A DNA stretch of 64,000 nucleotides, from NCBI GenBank assembly GCA_029465975.1, contig CM055750.1, forward strand, positions 485,689-549,688, read 5' to 3'. Made by a program: the position numbers and the translations under genes. This document shows, in pieces, positions 25,491 to 35,561 of this stretch. The stretch is from Dallia pectoralis (Eukaryota > Chordata > Actinopteri > Esociformes > Umbridae). Position 1 is the stretch's first letter, and each line of letters starts with the position of its first letter. A model generated the notes under the pieces. That model ran no database searches. It saw nothing but the letters and a program-made list of their open reading frames with translations, and was not told where the DNA came from.

Positions 25491-26463
25491 CACTGATGAC
25501 CAGAAGCACGACCAGAAGCACAACCTGCCTATATATCGTGCATCCAACAAGTTGACAATGAAAACTGATCTAATGTTATAATGTCATAATGTTTTGGCTC
25601 ATCAGTCTAGGTTGGGGTTCAGTGAAGTAAAACAAGTGTTAAACTCTCACGGCTGACAGGAAAATCAAATGCATTTTCAGAGACGGGGAGAATGGTGTGA
25701 CGTTCCCTCCGGTTCTTCCCCCGGTTCTTCTTCTGCGTATTATTATTAGGGTCTTCTAGTGGACTCCTCCCTGAACCAGGACCACCAGCCAACGTGTTTA
25801 GGGACAGTTTGCACCTCTTTTCACCCACCAGGCTACTAACCCTTACCCTAACCCTAACCCTTACCCTTACCCTAACCCTAACCCTTACCCTAAGGCTTGA
25901 CAGGCAGAATGGTCATTTTTCTTTTTGGATTTTTGGTCGCTGCTCATGTTCATGTCAGCCAATTATTGTTTAAAATAAGATCATTATAAACTTGCTGTTC
26001 TCTGTGAGTCACTTTTAATACACCAATGTGTTTCATGTTTCTTTATGAAAGTATTTATCAATGACAGCTTAATGACTGACAGATAAAATCCTTTGACACA
26101 ACAAATAGGAAATGCTAGGTTTATAAATCATGTGAGTACAAAACACAAGTGTGTTTAACTAATAGGTTGTCAGGCAACTCAGACCTACATTACGTGGACT
26201 TCCACCAGTTATAGATCAACGCTATGCTGTTTCGCTCTGCTGTACGAGAGAAATGGAAAGTCAGATGGGCTTTCAGGTTTCTCTGCAGACACCAAAAGAA
26301 GAGGTAAAGAAAGGTGGTGACAACATGTCTATGTACGTATATTACTGGTAGAAGAGTGTTTTAGGGTTACAATCTGTAAAATACACGTGAGCTATAAAGT
26401 CATGTGACGGCTAGTCCCTCCCCCTAACTCAACTCTCTCTGATATTTAAAAACACTTGTAAAC
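25491..26463. other. Repeat-poor stretch with a telomere-like patch
   Basis: At 25840-25893, CCCTAA and CCCTTA hexamers alternate for about nine copies. The 69-codon minus frame at 25619-25828 is unrecognised. Confidence 0.6.
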
Positions 26464-27382
26464 TGAACACACAGGACACATGCACACCAACACACTGGAC
26501 ACATGCACATCAACACACTGGACACACACACACACACACACACTGGACACACACACACACCAACACATGCACACCAACACACAGGACACATGCACACCAA
26601 CACACAGGACACATGCACACCAACACACAGGACACATGCACACCAACACACTGGACACATGCACATCAACACACTGGACACATGCACATCAACACACTGG
26701 ACACACGCACACCAACACACAGGACACATGCACACCAACACACTGGACACACGCACACCAACACACAGGACACATGCACACATGCACACCAACACACTGG
26801 ACACACAGGACACACGCACACCAACACACTGGACACACGCACACCAACACACTGGACACACGCACACCAACACACTGGACACACGCACACCAACACACTG
26901 GACACACGCACACACCAACACACAGGACACATGCACACCAACACACAGGACACATGCACATCAACACACTGGACACATGCACACCAACACACAGGACACA
27001 TGCACACCAACACACTGGACACATGCACACCAACACACTGGACACATGCACACCAACACACAGGACACATGCACACCAACACACAGGACACATGCACACC
27101 AACACACTGGACACATGCACACCAACACACTGGACACATGCACACCAACACACTGGACACATGCACACCAACACACAGGACACATGCACATCAACACACT
27201 GGACACATGCACACCAACACACTGGACACATGCACACCAACACACTGGACACATGCACACCAACACACTGGACACATGCACACCAACACACAGGACACAT
27301 GCACATCAACACACTGGACACACGCACACCAACACACTGGACACACGCACACCAACACACTGGACACACACACACACACTTA
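26464..27382. repeat. 23-bp minisatellite, about 40 copies
   Basis: Core CACATGCACACCAACACACT followed by GGA. Variants have CAGG for CTGG, CACACG for CACATG, and ATC for ACC. Period 23 with no stops opens three plus and several minus frames. Confidence 0.96.
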
Positions 27383-28311
27383 GTTAAACAGTCTGTAAAT
27401 GAAGTCCACCAAATTTTAATTAATTTTAATTTTTGTTAATTTTTACCGATTTGTGTACCATTATTGAGAGCGCTTAACAAGCTAAATCGGACCGGTCCGG
27501 GAGCGGGATACACAGGAAAGGCTGATCTGATTATTAAACAGACTGAAGATGGACATCCTAACACAATCTCCTTCTGTCTCACCTCTCAGAGATGTGTGAC
27601 ATTTCATAACAGAAAAGCAGATTATCAGTTTCATTTGCTCTCTGGGCCCCGGGCAGTGTGGCAGTAGATGGAGCATGGAGGTTAAGGCGATATATAGTCT
27701 GATAAGCAGTTAAACAGGCTTTATACAACCGTGCAACTGGGGAAATCAAGAGGTGGCAAACATCACTTACTTTCTCTCCACTAACTCTAACTCTGACACC
27801 CCAACCCATAGCCCCAATAACCCTGCATACACACACACACGCACACGCGCACGCACACACACACGCACACGCGCACGCACACACACACGCACAGTTAAAG
27901 TCAAACCTGAAAGTAACCCACATTCTACCACTATGCTCAATTGTAAGTTCTTCCCTTAACCTAACCTCTAAGCCAAAAATTCCACTTTCTCTAGAGGGGA
28001 TTAAGCTCCTCAAGTACACACAAATAAGGTGAACACACACACACACACACTCAGAGTGAACGCAATTGTGAAATCAATCCAAAGCAGATAAAGGGTTGAG
28101 GGGCCCTAGTATCTGTATGAGGAGGGTAAAGAAGAAGACTGTCTCAAAGCCTCTACAGGATCAGCCAAACAGAACATTTTCTTGTTGTCTTTTTTCTAAC
28201 CATTCTGTCTTCACGTTGATACACTCCTAACCAGGTGAAGAAACAGAGAAGGCTGGAGCCACAGGATCTAGACTGCCTGCTAAACTTAACAGTACATGTG
28301 GCTATACAGCA
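27383..28311. other. Non-repetitive stretch with CA/CG runs
   Basis: CA/CG run at 27829-27893 and a CA run at about 28034-28050. The region 27540-27730 is repeat-free and could be a conserved non-coding element. No gene recognised. Confidence 0.5.
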
Positions 28312-29095
28312 AAGGCCGTAGCCAGGGAGACCGTAGCCAGGGAGACCGTAGCCAGGGAGACCGTAGCCAGGTAGACCGTAGCCAGGGAGACCGTAGCCAG
28401 GGAGACCGTAGCCAGGGAGACCGTAGCAAGGGAGACCGTAGCAAGGGAGACCGTAGCAAGGAGACCGTAGCCAGGGAGACCGTAGCCAGGGAGACCGTAG
28501 CCAGGGAGACCGTAGCCAGGGAGACCGTAGCCAGGGAGACCGTAGCCAGGGAGACCGTAGCCAGGGAGACCGTAGCCAGGGAGACCGTAGCCAGGGAGAC
28601 CGTAGCCAGGGAGACCGTAGCCAGGGAGACCGTAGCCAGGGAGACGGAAGCCAGGGTGACGGTAGCCAGGGAGACGGTAGCCAGGGAGACGGTAGCCAGG
28701 GAGACGGTAGCCAGGGAGACGGAAGCCAGGGAGACGGAAGCCAGGGAGACGGAAGCCAGGGAGACGGAAGCCAGGGAGACGGAAGCCAGGGAGACGGAAG
28801 CCAGGGAGACGGAAGCCAGGGAGACGGAAGCCAGGGAGACGGAAGCCAGGGAGACGGAAGCCAGGGAGACGGAAGCCAGGGAGACGGAAGCCAGGGAGAC
28901 GGTAGCCAGGGAGACCGTAGCCAGGGAGACCGTAGCCAGGGAGACCGTAGCCAGGGAGACCGTAGCCAGGGAGACCGTAGCCAGGGAGACCGTAGCCAGG
29001 GAGGTGATAGGGAGGTGATAGCCAGGGAGGTGATAGCCAGGGAGGCCCCAGCCAGGGAGGTGATAGCCAGGGAGGTGATAGCCGGGAGGTCCCAG
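28312..29095. repeat. 15-bp minisatellite, about 52 copies
   Basis: Unit CCGTAGCCAGGGAGA. There are zones of GGAAGCC units (about 28665-28895), CAAGG units (about 28425-28460) and a GGTGATAG type at the right end. The zoned variants indicate local homogenisation. The 333-codon minus frame (PSPWL/RSPWL repeats) is an artefact. Confidence 0.96.
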
Positions 29096-29831
29096 CCAGG
29101 GCCTTTGAAGCTAATATAAATATATATATTTAAAAGCAAATATGAATAAAACAAGGCATCAATAAAATATGAGCGGGATTATCCGAGCTACCAGATATCT
29201 GTTTTTATTTTCTCTCTGTTCAATACCTCCAGGGCCCTACCTAAAGAAAATCCAGATTTTTTGCTTTACATATATTTCACCTTTTCTGTCTCTCGGGATC
29301 TGATCCATGAATGTGTTGGAATAAAACCAGCGGGTCGTTGCGAATCTGTCTATCATTTAAGGAGCTCTTCCCAGTCACTATTCATCTCTCTTAATTAAAT
29401 GTGCATTTTCAATGTCAAAGCAAATATGAATCCAATCCAACAGGTGTAAAAACAATCCAGTATGAATAGTCATTTTATTTATATATACTAAAATGTGTGC
29501 TAGAAATGAATAAATGATTTTGATAATATGGTATTGTGACGTCCTGTGTAATATCCAATAAGCAACAACACAGAATTACAATTTGAGTTATTATATTTTA
29601 ATATTTAAAACATATAACAGACTGAACAATTATTCTGCCAAATTGGAATGCAAAAATGTAAGTTCTCGGGTTGTCTAAACCTGAACATCAAATGTTCCAA
29701 TACAGACTAATGCTTATTTAGTAAAAGGTCAAACTAAGAAAACTTAAATCAAATAAAGCATAAAAGACATACAGTATGTTACTTTTAAATGGTTGATACA
29801 GATGTCATGGAAATGATTGGGGTCAACTTAT
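29096..29831. other. Repeat-free AT-rich stretch
   Basis: About 0.7 kb without tandem repeats. The segment 29150-29480, with TTAATTAAATGTGCATTTTC, looks like candidate conserved non-coding sequence. No coding. Confidence 0.4.
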
Positions 29832-29965
29832 ATAATTTGTAGGGATGCACCGAATATTCGGCCACCGAAAATTTTCGGCCGAAAATGGCCCAAAAGGGCA
29901 TTTTCGGTTTTCGGCCGAAATACTTTTATCACCGAAACAATACGGCCGAAATGTGTTGTGATCTA

Positions 29966-30515
29966 TTCGGATCCTCTGCACTTCATCGCGACTGTACTTG
30001 ATCCACGTTATAAAGACCATTACTTGGATGCAGAAATAAAGCAGCGCGCATGAGATATGATCCAGGCGGCGATGGATGCGGAGAACCCGCGTGGAGACGG
30101 AGCAATAGCGCACGGAGCAGTAGGGCACGGAGCAATAGCGCACGGAGCAGTAGGGCACGGAGCAGTAGGGCACGGAGCAGTAGGGCACGGAGCAGTAGGG
30201 CACGGAGCAATAGCGCACGGAGCAGTAGGGCACGGAGCAGTAGGGCACGGAGCAGTAGGGCACGGAGCAGTAGGGCACGGAGCAGTAGCGCACGGAGCAG
30301 CAGCGCACGGAGCAGTAGGGCACGGAGCAGTAGGGCACGGAGCAGCAGCGCACGGAGATCAGAGCGCAGAAAAAAAGACTTGCCTCTCTGCACTAGATGA
30401 GGGGCATGCACCCTCGTTGTCTGATATGTTCAGTGAAATCCTGCAAGAAAGTGCCTCACATGGGCGTAGGTTTAGGGGGGGACGCTGGGGACATGTCCCC
30501 AACAACATTTTAACA
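29966..30515 (+). pseudogene. hAT transposase C-terminal fragment, copy 1 (broken)
   Basis: The frame reads YSDPLHFIATVLDPRYK, a hAT transposase-like block, and on to EIKQRA, then meets TGA at about 30051. The same frame continues with MIQAAMDAENPRGDG, a long run of AVGHG/AIAHG repeats from the 15-bp array, and SLSDMFSEILQES. It then enters the nested MITE and stops at ILT. The DDE catalytic core and the complete dimerisation domain are not present. It is a relic, not a working enzyme. Confidence 0.75.
30105..30354 (+). repeat. 15-bp minisatellite inside hAT copy 1 (17 units)
   Basis: Seventeen units of AGCAGTAGGGCACGG, with variants AGCAATAGCGCACGG and AGCAGCAGCGCACGG, followed by AGATC. 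The same place in hAT copy 2 (58367-58426) has only four units. The extra 13 units equal 195 bp, the length difference between the two hAT copies once the LINE is removed. In frame the unit encodes a five-residue A-V-G-H-G-type repeat. Confidence 0.95.
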
Positions 30516-31091
30516 TGACTAAATTGTCCCCACCAATATTTTAGCGAACTCCGTTATGAGTTTGTGAAGCGATTTGGGTCAATTCCGACCGCAGCGCCAG
30601 GAGGACGGTACTAGAAACGCCGTAATTTGATTGGCTAAAAAACCTAGGGGAGGGGAGTTATCTGACACGCTATAAGTACACAGGATAGTGACTGAAGACA
30701 ACCGTAAAGTTACCAGTGCTTTCTGTTAACACATACCCCATATGTTAGAATCTTGCAGTCACAATAAACAGTGGAAATGTTTCCTGTGTATATTTTGCTC
30801 ATGTAATGTGGCCTATTTGGGATATCCCATTAGTAGGGGCGGAGTAGTGGCACCACCAGGGTCGCTACAATATATTGAATCTGACAAACAGAAATTACCA
30901 TCTAAAAGTTGAACGCATAATGATTTTTGTCTGCACATGGATATGCTAGTTTAACTTTAGAGTAGTATAAAAGCAACAGGCTATTGTCTCAACTAAACGC
31001 AAAAATAATCACATTATTCTCAGTAAAAGTTCACTTGCCGGAGGGGGGGAGAGATGTCCCCACCGAAGCTGAGACCAAACCTACGCCCTGG
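30459..31091. mobile_element. hAT-like MITE nested inside hAT copy 1
   Basis: The ends are CATGGGCGTAGGTTT and, inverted, AAACCTACGCCCTGG. They are flanked by a perfect 8-bp direct repeat GTGCCTCA (30451-30458 and 31092-31099). I see no coding sequence in its 633 bp. Both larger hAT copies carry the same insertion with the same duplication, so it entered the ancestral element before that element spread. The 8-bp duplication and CA...TG termini favour the hAT superfamily. Confidence 0.82.
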
Positions 31092-31256
31092 GTGCCTCAT
31101 ATCCATAAATGCAATGGTACTAATAATTGGCATAATTTATTTCGGTGTTTCGGTTTTCGGTTTTGGTTTCCTCTTTTTCGGTTTTCGGTTTCGGCCAAGA
31201 ATTTTCATTTCGGTGCATCCCTAATAATTTGGTGGATTGTTTAAGAAAAACACAAA

Positions 31257-31515
31257 AATATTTGTATGTAATTTAACCACACTCTTATTGAGGACTGCCA
31301 GGACTAAGGTAAAGGGTTAAATATTTGTATGTAATTTAACCACACTCTTATTGAGGACTGCCAGGACTAAGGTAAAGGGTTAAATATTTGTATGTAATTT
31401 AACCACACTCTTATTGAGGACTGCCAGGACTAAGGTAAAGGGTTAAATATTTGTATGTAATTTAACCACACTCTTATTAAGGACTGCCAGGACTAAGGTA
31501 AAGGGTTAAATATTT
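31257..31515. repeat. 63-bp tandem repeat, 4 copies
   Basis: Core TTTGTATGTAATTTAACCAC followed by ACTCTTATTGAGGACTGCC. It starts about 25 bp after the hAT target duplication. Copies are nearly identical. Confidence 0.94.
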
Positions 31516-31565
31516 GGCAAAGCATTTCTATCAGAGCTAGTGCTCCTTTAGTTAGTGACCAACCA

Positions 31566-31569
<4 letters not shown>

Positions 31570-31647
<78 letters not shown>
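31570..31647. repeat. TG microsatellite
   Basis: About 39 uninterrupted TG dinucleotides. Confidence 0.97.
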
Positions 31648-31648
<1 letters not shown>

Positions 31649-31852
31649 TCTTTACCTAGTACTGTTCTGAGTGAATAGATCAGAGAGTAGTGGCTGTTGT
31701 CTGACACATATTTCACTTGCCTGGATAACAGCTTGAGACAGTTTGTTCCCAACCAACCAGATGTCAACGTCAGGACAGTCGGCCGGTACAAAAAAGAACA
31801 TGATAAATTGTATTCTTAGACAGAACAACATTTATATTCTGTGATCTATATA

Positions 31853-32333
31853 CCGTGTGTGTGAACCGAGTGTGTGAACCGTGTGTGTGAACCGTGTGTG
31901 TGAACCGTGTGTGTGAACCGAGTGTGTGAACCGAGTGTGTGAACCGAGTGTGTGAACCGAGTGTGTGAACCGAGTGTGTGTGAACCGTGTGTGTGAACCG
32001 TGTGTGTGAACCGAGTGTGTGAACCGAGTGTGTGAACCGTGTGTGTGAACCGTGTGTGTGAACCGTGTGTGTGAACCGAGTGTGTGAACCGAGTGTGTGA
32101 ACCATGTGTGTGAACCGTGTGTGTGAACCGTGTGTGTGAACCGAGTGTGTGAACCGTGTGTGTGAACCGTGTGTGTGAACCGAGTGTGTGAACCGTGTGT
32201 GTGAACCGTGTGTGTGAACCGTGTGTGTGAACCGTGTGTGTGAACCGAGTGTGTGAACCGTGTGTGTGAACCGTGTGTGTGAACCGTGTGTGTGAACCGT
32301 GTGTGTGAACCGTGTGTGTGAACCGTGTGTTCA
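31853..32333. repeat. 13-bp minisatellite, about 37 copies
   Basis: Unit GTGTGTGAACCGT or GTGTGTGAACCGA; the T/A choice forms runs of each type. Confidence 0.96.
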
Positions 32334-32971
32334 GGGAACAAACAAGATGCTGCCTTGGACTTCTGTAGATGCGGTCAGGATTTCCTGAGAGCAAAGTTGA
32401 AGTGATATTGTCCCCCGTATCTCCGCCCCCGTATCTCCGCCCCCGTATCTCCGCCCCCGTATCTCCGCCCCCGTATCTCCGCCCCTGTATTGCGGCTAAC
32501 TAACCATTAGCTGTCTAACTATTTATTTTATATTTATATCAATACGTTGACCAATTGGTTGAGAAACACATCCATCAACATTTTTTTTCAAGCTGAACTG
32601 CTCCACTTGCCTGTATAAAAAAGCCACCAAAAGCAACCGTCTGACAGCTGTTATATAAAAACATTTGCCCCGAACCATTCAATCAATGACCTGGCTGCTA
32701 ACACAGAATACCACAGTAAACACTGAGGCAGTGAAAAAAATTATTGGTGCACAATGAAAACAAGTGTGTTTATAGATAGAATAAAGCTAGTTTGAATTTC
32801 TGGTCTCTATTTCATCACTTGATACAATCAAATGAAGGCCACATGTCTTTCTCCATTACAGGGTTTTTGCAATTTGTCCTGTAGTTCATTCAAAATAATT
32901 GGAAAAGCTAATGAGTTGGGGTTTGTGAATTGTGTGTATGTTTTTGCTCTTGATTCCCTCTGCCTCATTCT

Positions 32972-32973
<2 letters not shown>
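32334..32973. other. Non-repetitive stretch with a short C-rich repeat
   Basis: GTATCTCCGCCCCC is repeated about five times at 32411-32486. No gene recognised. Confidence 0.6.

Positions 32974-33060
<87 letters not shown>
32974..33060. repeat. CA microsatellite
   Basis: About 43 CA dinucleotides. A TG run follows at 33127-33161, in inverted orientation, so the pair could fold. Confidence 0.96.
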
Positions 33061-33125
33061 CCCTGAGGGTGCAAAACGGTCCTGGTCCCATAAGAGAAAA
33101 TGTCAAACAAGCCATGGAACAGAGA

Positions 33126-33162
<37 letters not shown>

Positions 33163-33205
33163 CTTTAGTCATCACACTCTGGTTCCCTCCTGCTTTCTCC
33201 TCTGC

Positions 33206-33400
33206 CTACTAGTAGTAGTAGTAGTATAGTAGTAGTAGTAGAAGTAATAGTAGAAGTAATAGTAGCAGCAGCAGCAGTAGTAGTAGTAGTAGTAGTATAG
33301 CCCCCTATGTGTTGACCAATCAGCAACCAAATCCAGAGACTGACAAATAGCCCCCTATATGCTGACCAATCAGCAACCAAATCCAGAGACTGTCATCAAC
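33206..33400. repeat. TAG trinucleotide run and a two-copy duplication
   Basis: AGTAGTAGTAG/AGCAGCAG run at 33208-33298. Then a roughly 51-bp segment with CAATCAGCAACCAAATCCAG occurs twice (about 33298-33347 and 33348-33397). Confidence 0.88.
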
Positions 33401-33496
33401 AGGGGACAAAACGCCTACAGATGAATTGCTTGCGGCACCAATTACACACACCATCACATTCATTTCATAGTATCCCAGAAGATGTACAGTCTTCAT

Positions 33497-34069
33497 TAGG
33501 GATGGGAATCGATAACCGGTTCTTCGTTAGAACCGGTTCCCAGTGAATCAATTCCGTGGAACCGTTAGTGTACCTGCTTAACGATTCCGCTTAACGGTTC
33601 GGCTCGTTGCAAATGTGTCATCATGACCGTCACACACGCGCTGCGCATTTTGGTTACGCAGAAGCGATCTAAAGTGTGGTTATATTTCACTCGAAAAGAC
33701 GCCAATGCAGTCATTTGCAACAGTTGTAAAAGTTTAATTTCGGCAATGGGGGGAACTACCACAAATATGCAGAATCATTTGGCCACACAGCACGCAATCC
33801 GTTTGCAGGACTGTCGCGTGTTTGATTCTCTACTACTCAGCGACACAACAACAAGTGAGTCAAGCAGCAGCGGAACTTGTCTATTTAGTTAATGTGAGCG
33901 CCATTTCATTGTGTAAATATATTAAAGCGAGTTACAAACAAACAAAACAAATTTGTAATTATTTCCTCACCCAATGAGAATCGATAAGAGAATCGATAAG
34001 GAACCGGATCGATAAGCAATATCGATAATGGAATCGGAATCGTTAAATTCTTATCAATTCCCATCCCTA
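33497..34069 (+). mobile_element. Short hAT-type transposon carrying a BED zinc-finger frame
   Basis: The terminal inverted repeats are TAGGGATGGGAATCGATA on the left and, inverted, TATCAATTCCCATCCCTA on the right. A perfect 8-bp target duplication GTCTTCAT flanks it (33489-33496 and 34070-34077). The 573-bp body has an 89-codon frame with a BED finger but no transposase core, so it is an internally deleted derivative. It lies in the intron 200 bp downstream of the fbxl17 exon at 34269-34399, on the opposite strand. Confidence 0.9.
33623..33892 (+). CDS. BED-type zinc finger remnant of a hAT transposase
   Basis: An 89-residue open frame with W19, F22, C32-x2-C35 and H52-x4-H57, the BED zinc-finger pattern of hAT transposases and ZBED proteins. 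The context is SKVWLYFTRKDANAVICNSC and NMQNHLATQH. The frame ends TTTSESSSSGTCLFS and stops soon after. A possible splice donor (CAA|GTGAGT) lies at about 33855. The finger appears intact, but the element holds nothing else. It is probably an element relic with no evidence of expression, though it could supply a DNA-binding exon. Confidence 0.6.
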   Translation: MTVTHALRILVTQKRSKVWLYFTRKDANAVICNSCKSLISAMGGTTTNMQNHLATQHAIRLQDCRVFDSLLLSDTTTSESSSSGTCLFS

Positions 34070-34094
34070 GTCTTCATTATAACAACGGTACTGG

Positions 34095-34098
<4 letters not shown>

Positions 34099-34128
<30 letters not shown>

Positions 34129-34250
34129 GAAACAGAACACACAGAGGATGCGTAAACCGTAAGGGACCAGCACATGACTCCCATATAAAGGGTTAAACCA
34201 CGGTTGTTTAACAACGGTCGTTTAACCACGGTCGCTTAACCATGGTCGAA
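34099..34250. repeat. CA run and GTTTAACCACGGTCG short repeats
   Basis: CA run at 34099-34125. Four degenerate copies of GTTTAAC(C/A)ACGGT(C/T)G lie at about 34190-34250, just downstream of the fbxl17 exon in gene sense. Confidence 0.75.
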
Positions 34251-34268
34251 GCATGAATACGAGCCTAC

Positions 34269-34399
34269 CTGTCGTTGATGCTCCAGTTCAGGCAGAGGTT
34301 CAGGGAGCTGAGTTTAGCACACTTACGGACCACTTCCATGATGGTCTCGTTACTGAGCTCCATGATGTGCCTCAGGTCCAGGCTGCACAGGTTACTCAG
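34269..34399 (-). CDS. fbxl17: fbxl17 internal exon (leucine-rich repeats), downstream of the two found
   Basis: This 131-bp exon gives 43 codons plus two bases. It starts LSNLCSLDLRHIMEL and ends LNLCLNWSIND, with the next codon (expected R) split across the following intron. The acceptor reads CTCCTCTAG and the donor CAG|GTAGGC on the minus strand. Spliced to the exon at 46786-46893 the peptide runs HLTR-LSNLCSLDLRH, matching the order I recall for vertebrate FBXL17 leucine-rich repeats. The intron between them is 12,386 bp (34400-46785) and consists mostly of tandem arrays. The serine in NWSIND sits where I recall a hydrophobic residue, so it may be a species difference or a sequence error. 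A 15-bp minisatellite begins only about 21 bp upstream of the exon, and a hAT element ends 200 bp downstream. The next coding exon was not found before the window edge. Confidence 0.88.
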
Positions 34400-34440
34400 C
34401 TAGAGGAGAGGACGGAGAGAGGTCAGCGGGTTAGAGGTCA
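34400..34440 (-). promoter_or_regulatory. 3' splice region of the fbxl17 exon, merging into a minisatellite
   Basis: Read on the minus strand, a pyrimidine tract (CTCTCTCCGTCCTCTCCTC) ends in TAG at the exon boundary. The sequence GCTGACC places a consensus branch-point A (pattern yTnAy) 24 bases from the exon, at 34423, within the usual distance. A second CTGACC lies at about -39 (34438). These motifs are the first units of the 15-bp array that continues to 34925. Which adenosine is used is inferred, not shown. Confidence 0.6.
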
Positions 34441-34925
34441 GCGGGTTAGAGGTCAGCGAGGTAGAGGTCAGCGAGGAACAGATGAGCGAGGTAGAGGTCA
34501 GCAAGGAAGAGGTCAGCGAGGAAGAGATGAGCGAAGTAGAGGTCAGCGAGGTAGAGGTCAGCGAGGTAGAGGTCAGCGAGGTAGAGGTCAGTTAGGAACA
34601 GATGAGCAAGGTAGAGGTCAGCGAGGAACAGATGACCGAGGAAGAGATGAGCGAAGTAGAGGTCAGCGAGGAAGAGGTCAGCGAGGAAGAGGTCAGCGAG
34701 GAAGAGGTCAGCGAGGTAGAGGTCAGCGAGGAACAGATGAGCAAGGTAGAGGTCAGCGAGGAACAGATGACCGAGGAAGAGATGAGCGAAGTAGAGGTCA
34801 GCGAGGAAGAGGTCAGCGAGGTAGAGGTCAGCGAGGTAGAGGTCAGCGAGGTAGAGGTCAGCGAGGTAGAGGTCAGCGAGGTAGAGGTCAGCGAGGTAGA
34901 GGTCAGTGAGGTAGAGGTCAGTGAG
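34421..34925. repeat. 15-bp minisatellite next to the fbxl17 splice acceptor
   Basis: About 34 units of GAGGTAGAGGTCAGC, with variants GAGGAACAGATGAGC and GAGGAAGAGATGAGC. On the gene strand each main unit reads CTGACCTCTACCTCG, a branch-point-like CTGAC followed by pyrimidines. I count about 26 copies of GGTCA(G). A block around GATGACCGAG recurs 135 bp apart (34631 and 34766), that is nine units, so part of the array was duplicated as a block. The forward open frames here (GRGQR or VEVSE repeats) are products of the 15-bp period. Confidence 0.95.
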
Positions 34926-35561
34926 GTTTGGTCTGCATAGAAAAGGTTAAGACAGGATTAGCAAGTCAGTAATGACACAGGTATATAATGTGTGAAACCC
35001 CCTCAGGCCGGATTAGACCGGCACACCAGAAGTGGAAGGATAATATAGGGATTATCATAGATATTACATCATATATAACACACCCAGTGTGAAATAAACC
35101 CAGTGTGAAATAAACCCAGTGTGAAATAAACCCAGTGTGAAATAAAGCCAGTGTGAAATAAACCCAGTGTGAAATAAACCCAGTGTGAAATGCCAAGGTC
35201 AAGGTTAAATGTGGAGTAAGCTTCCAGTCCATATTGAGATTAGTGGGATGGCTGTGTGTTCTGTAGTCAGATATAATGTAGGTGGAACCAAAAGTGAGTG
35301 TGGTTCTACTGGCCCACGCTGTGCTGTCTGTAATGCAGCGATTCCAGGCGTGTTTCTAGGGCCGCTGGTTACAATACATATGTTGGGTTAGGGAACATAT
35401 TATCATCATTGGCTTAATAGTGAACATCAGGGGGGGTTCAGAGGTGCTCTGAGCAGAGCTTCTGTTGGTGCTACAGTAGATAATAAAGGTTGAGGACCAG
35501 TGGATTACAGCATTAGTAACAGACTGGACAGAGAAGATCGATTGTCCCAGTCATAATTAGT
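34926..35561. other. Stretch with a 16-bp repeat, otherwise unique
   Basis: TAAACCCAGTGTGAAA is repeated about seven times at 35084-35190. The remainder is unique with no recognised gene. Confidence 0.65.

Larger units (their letters stand above)
29840..31223 (+). mobile_element. hAT-type non-autonomous DNA transposon, copy 1
   Basis: The ends are inverted repeats, TAGGGATGCACCGAA on the left and TTCGGTGCATCCCTA on the right. They are flanked by a perfect 8-bp target duplication ATAATTTG (29832-29839 and 31224-31231), the hallmark of hAT insertion. Subterminal sequence is rich in TTTTCGGCCGAAAA-type palindromes. The 1,384-bp body keeps a fragment of transposase (DPLHFIATVLDPRYKDHYLD), an expanded 15-bp repeat and a nested 633-bp MITE. 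The fragment is interrupted by an in-frame TGA where copy 2 has CGA, a change typical of CpG decay. No autonomous transposase is present, so this copy could only have moved in trans. Confidence 0.9.

Noticed and set aside
28153..29154. 333-codon proline/tryptophan-rich minus frame
   Set aside because: By-product of the 15-bp array; opposite frames are equally open.
34253..34940. Plus-strand frames with GRGQR or VEVSE repeats next to the exon
   Set aside because: Antisense to the fbxl17 exon and created by the 15-bp array.
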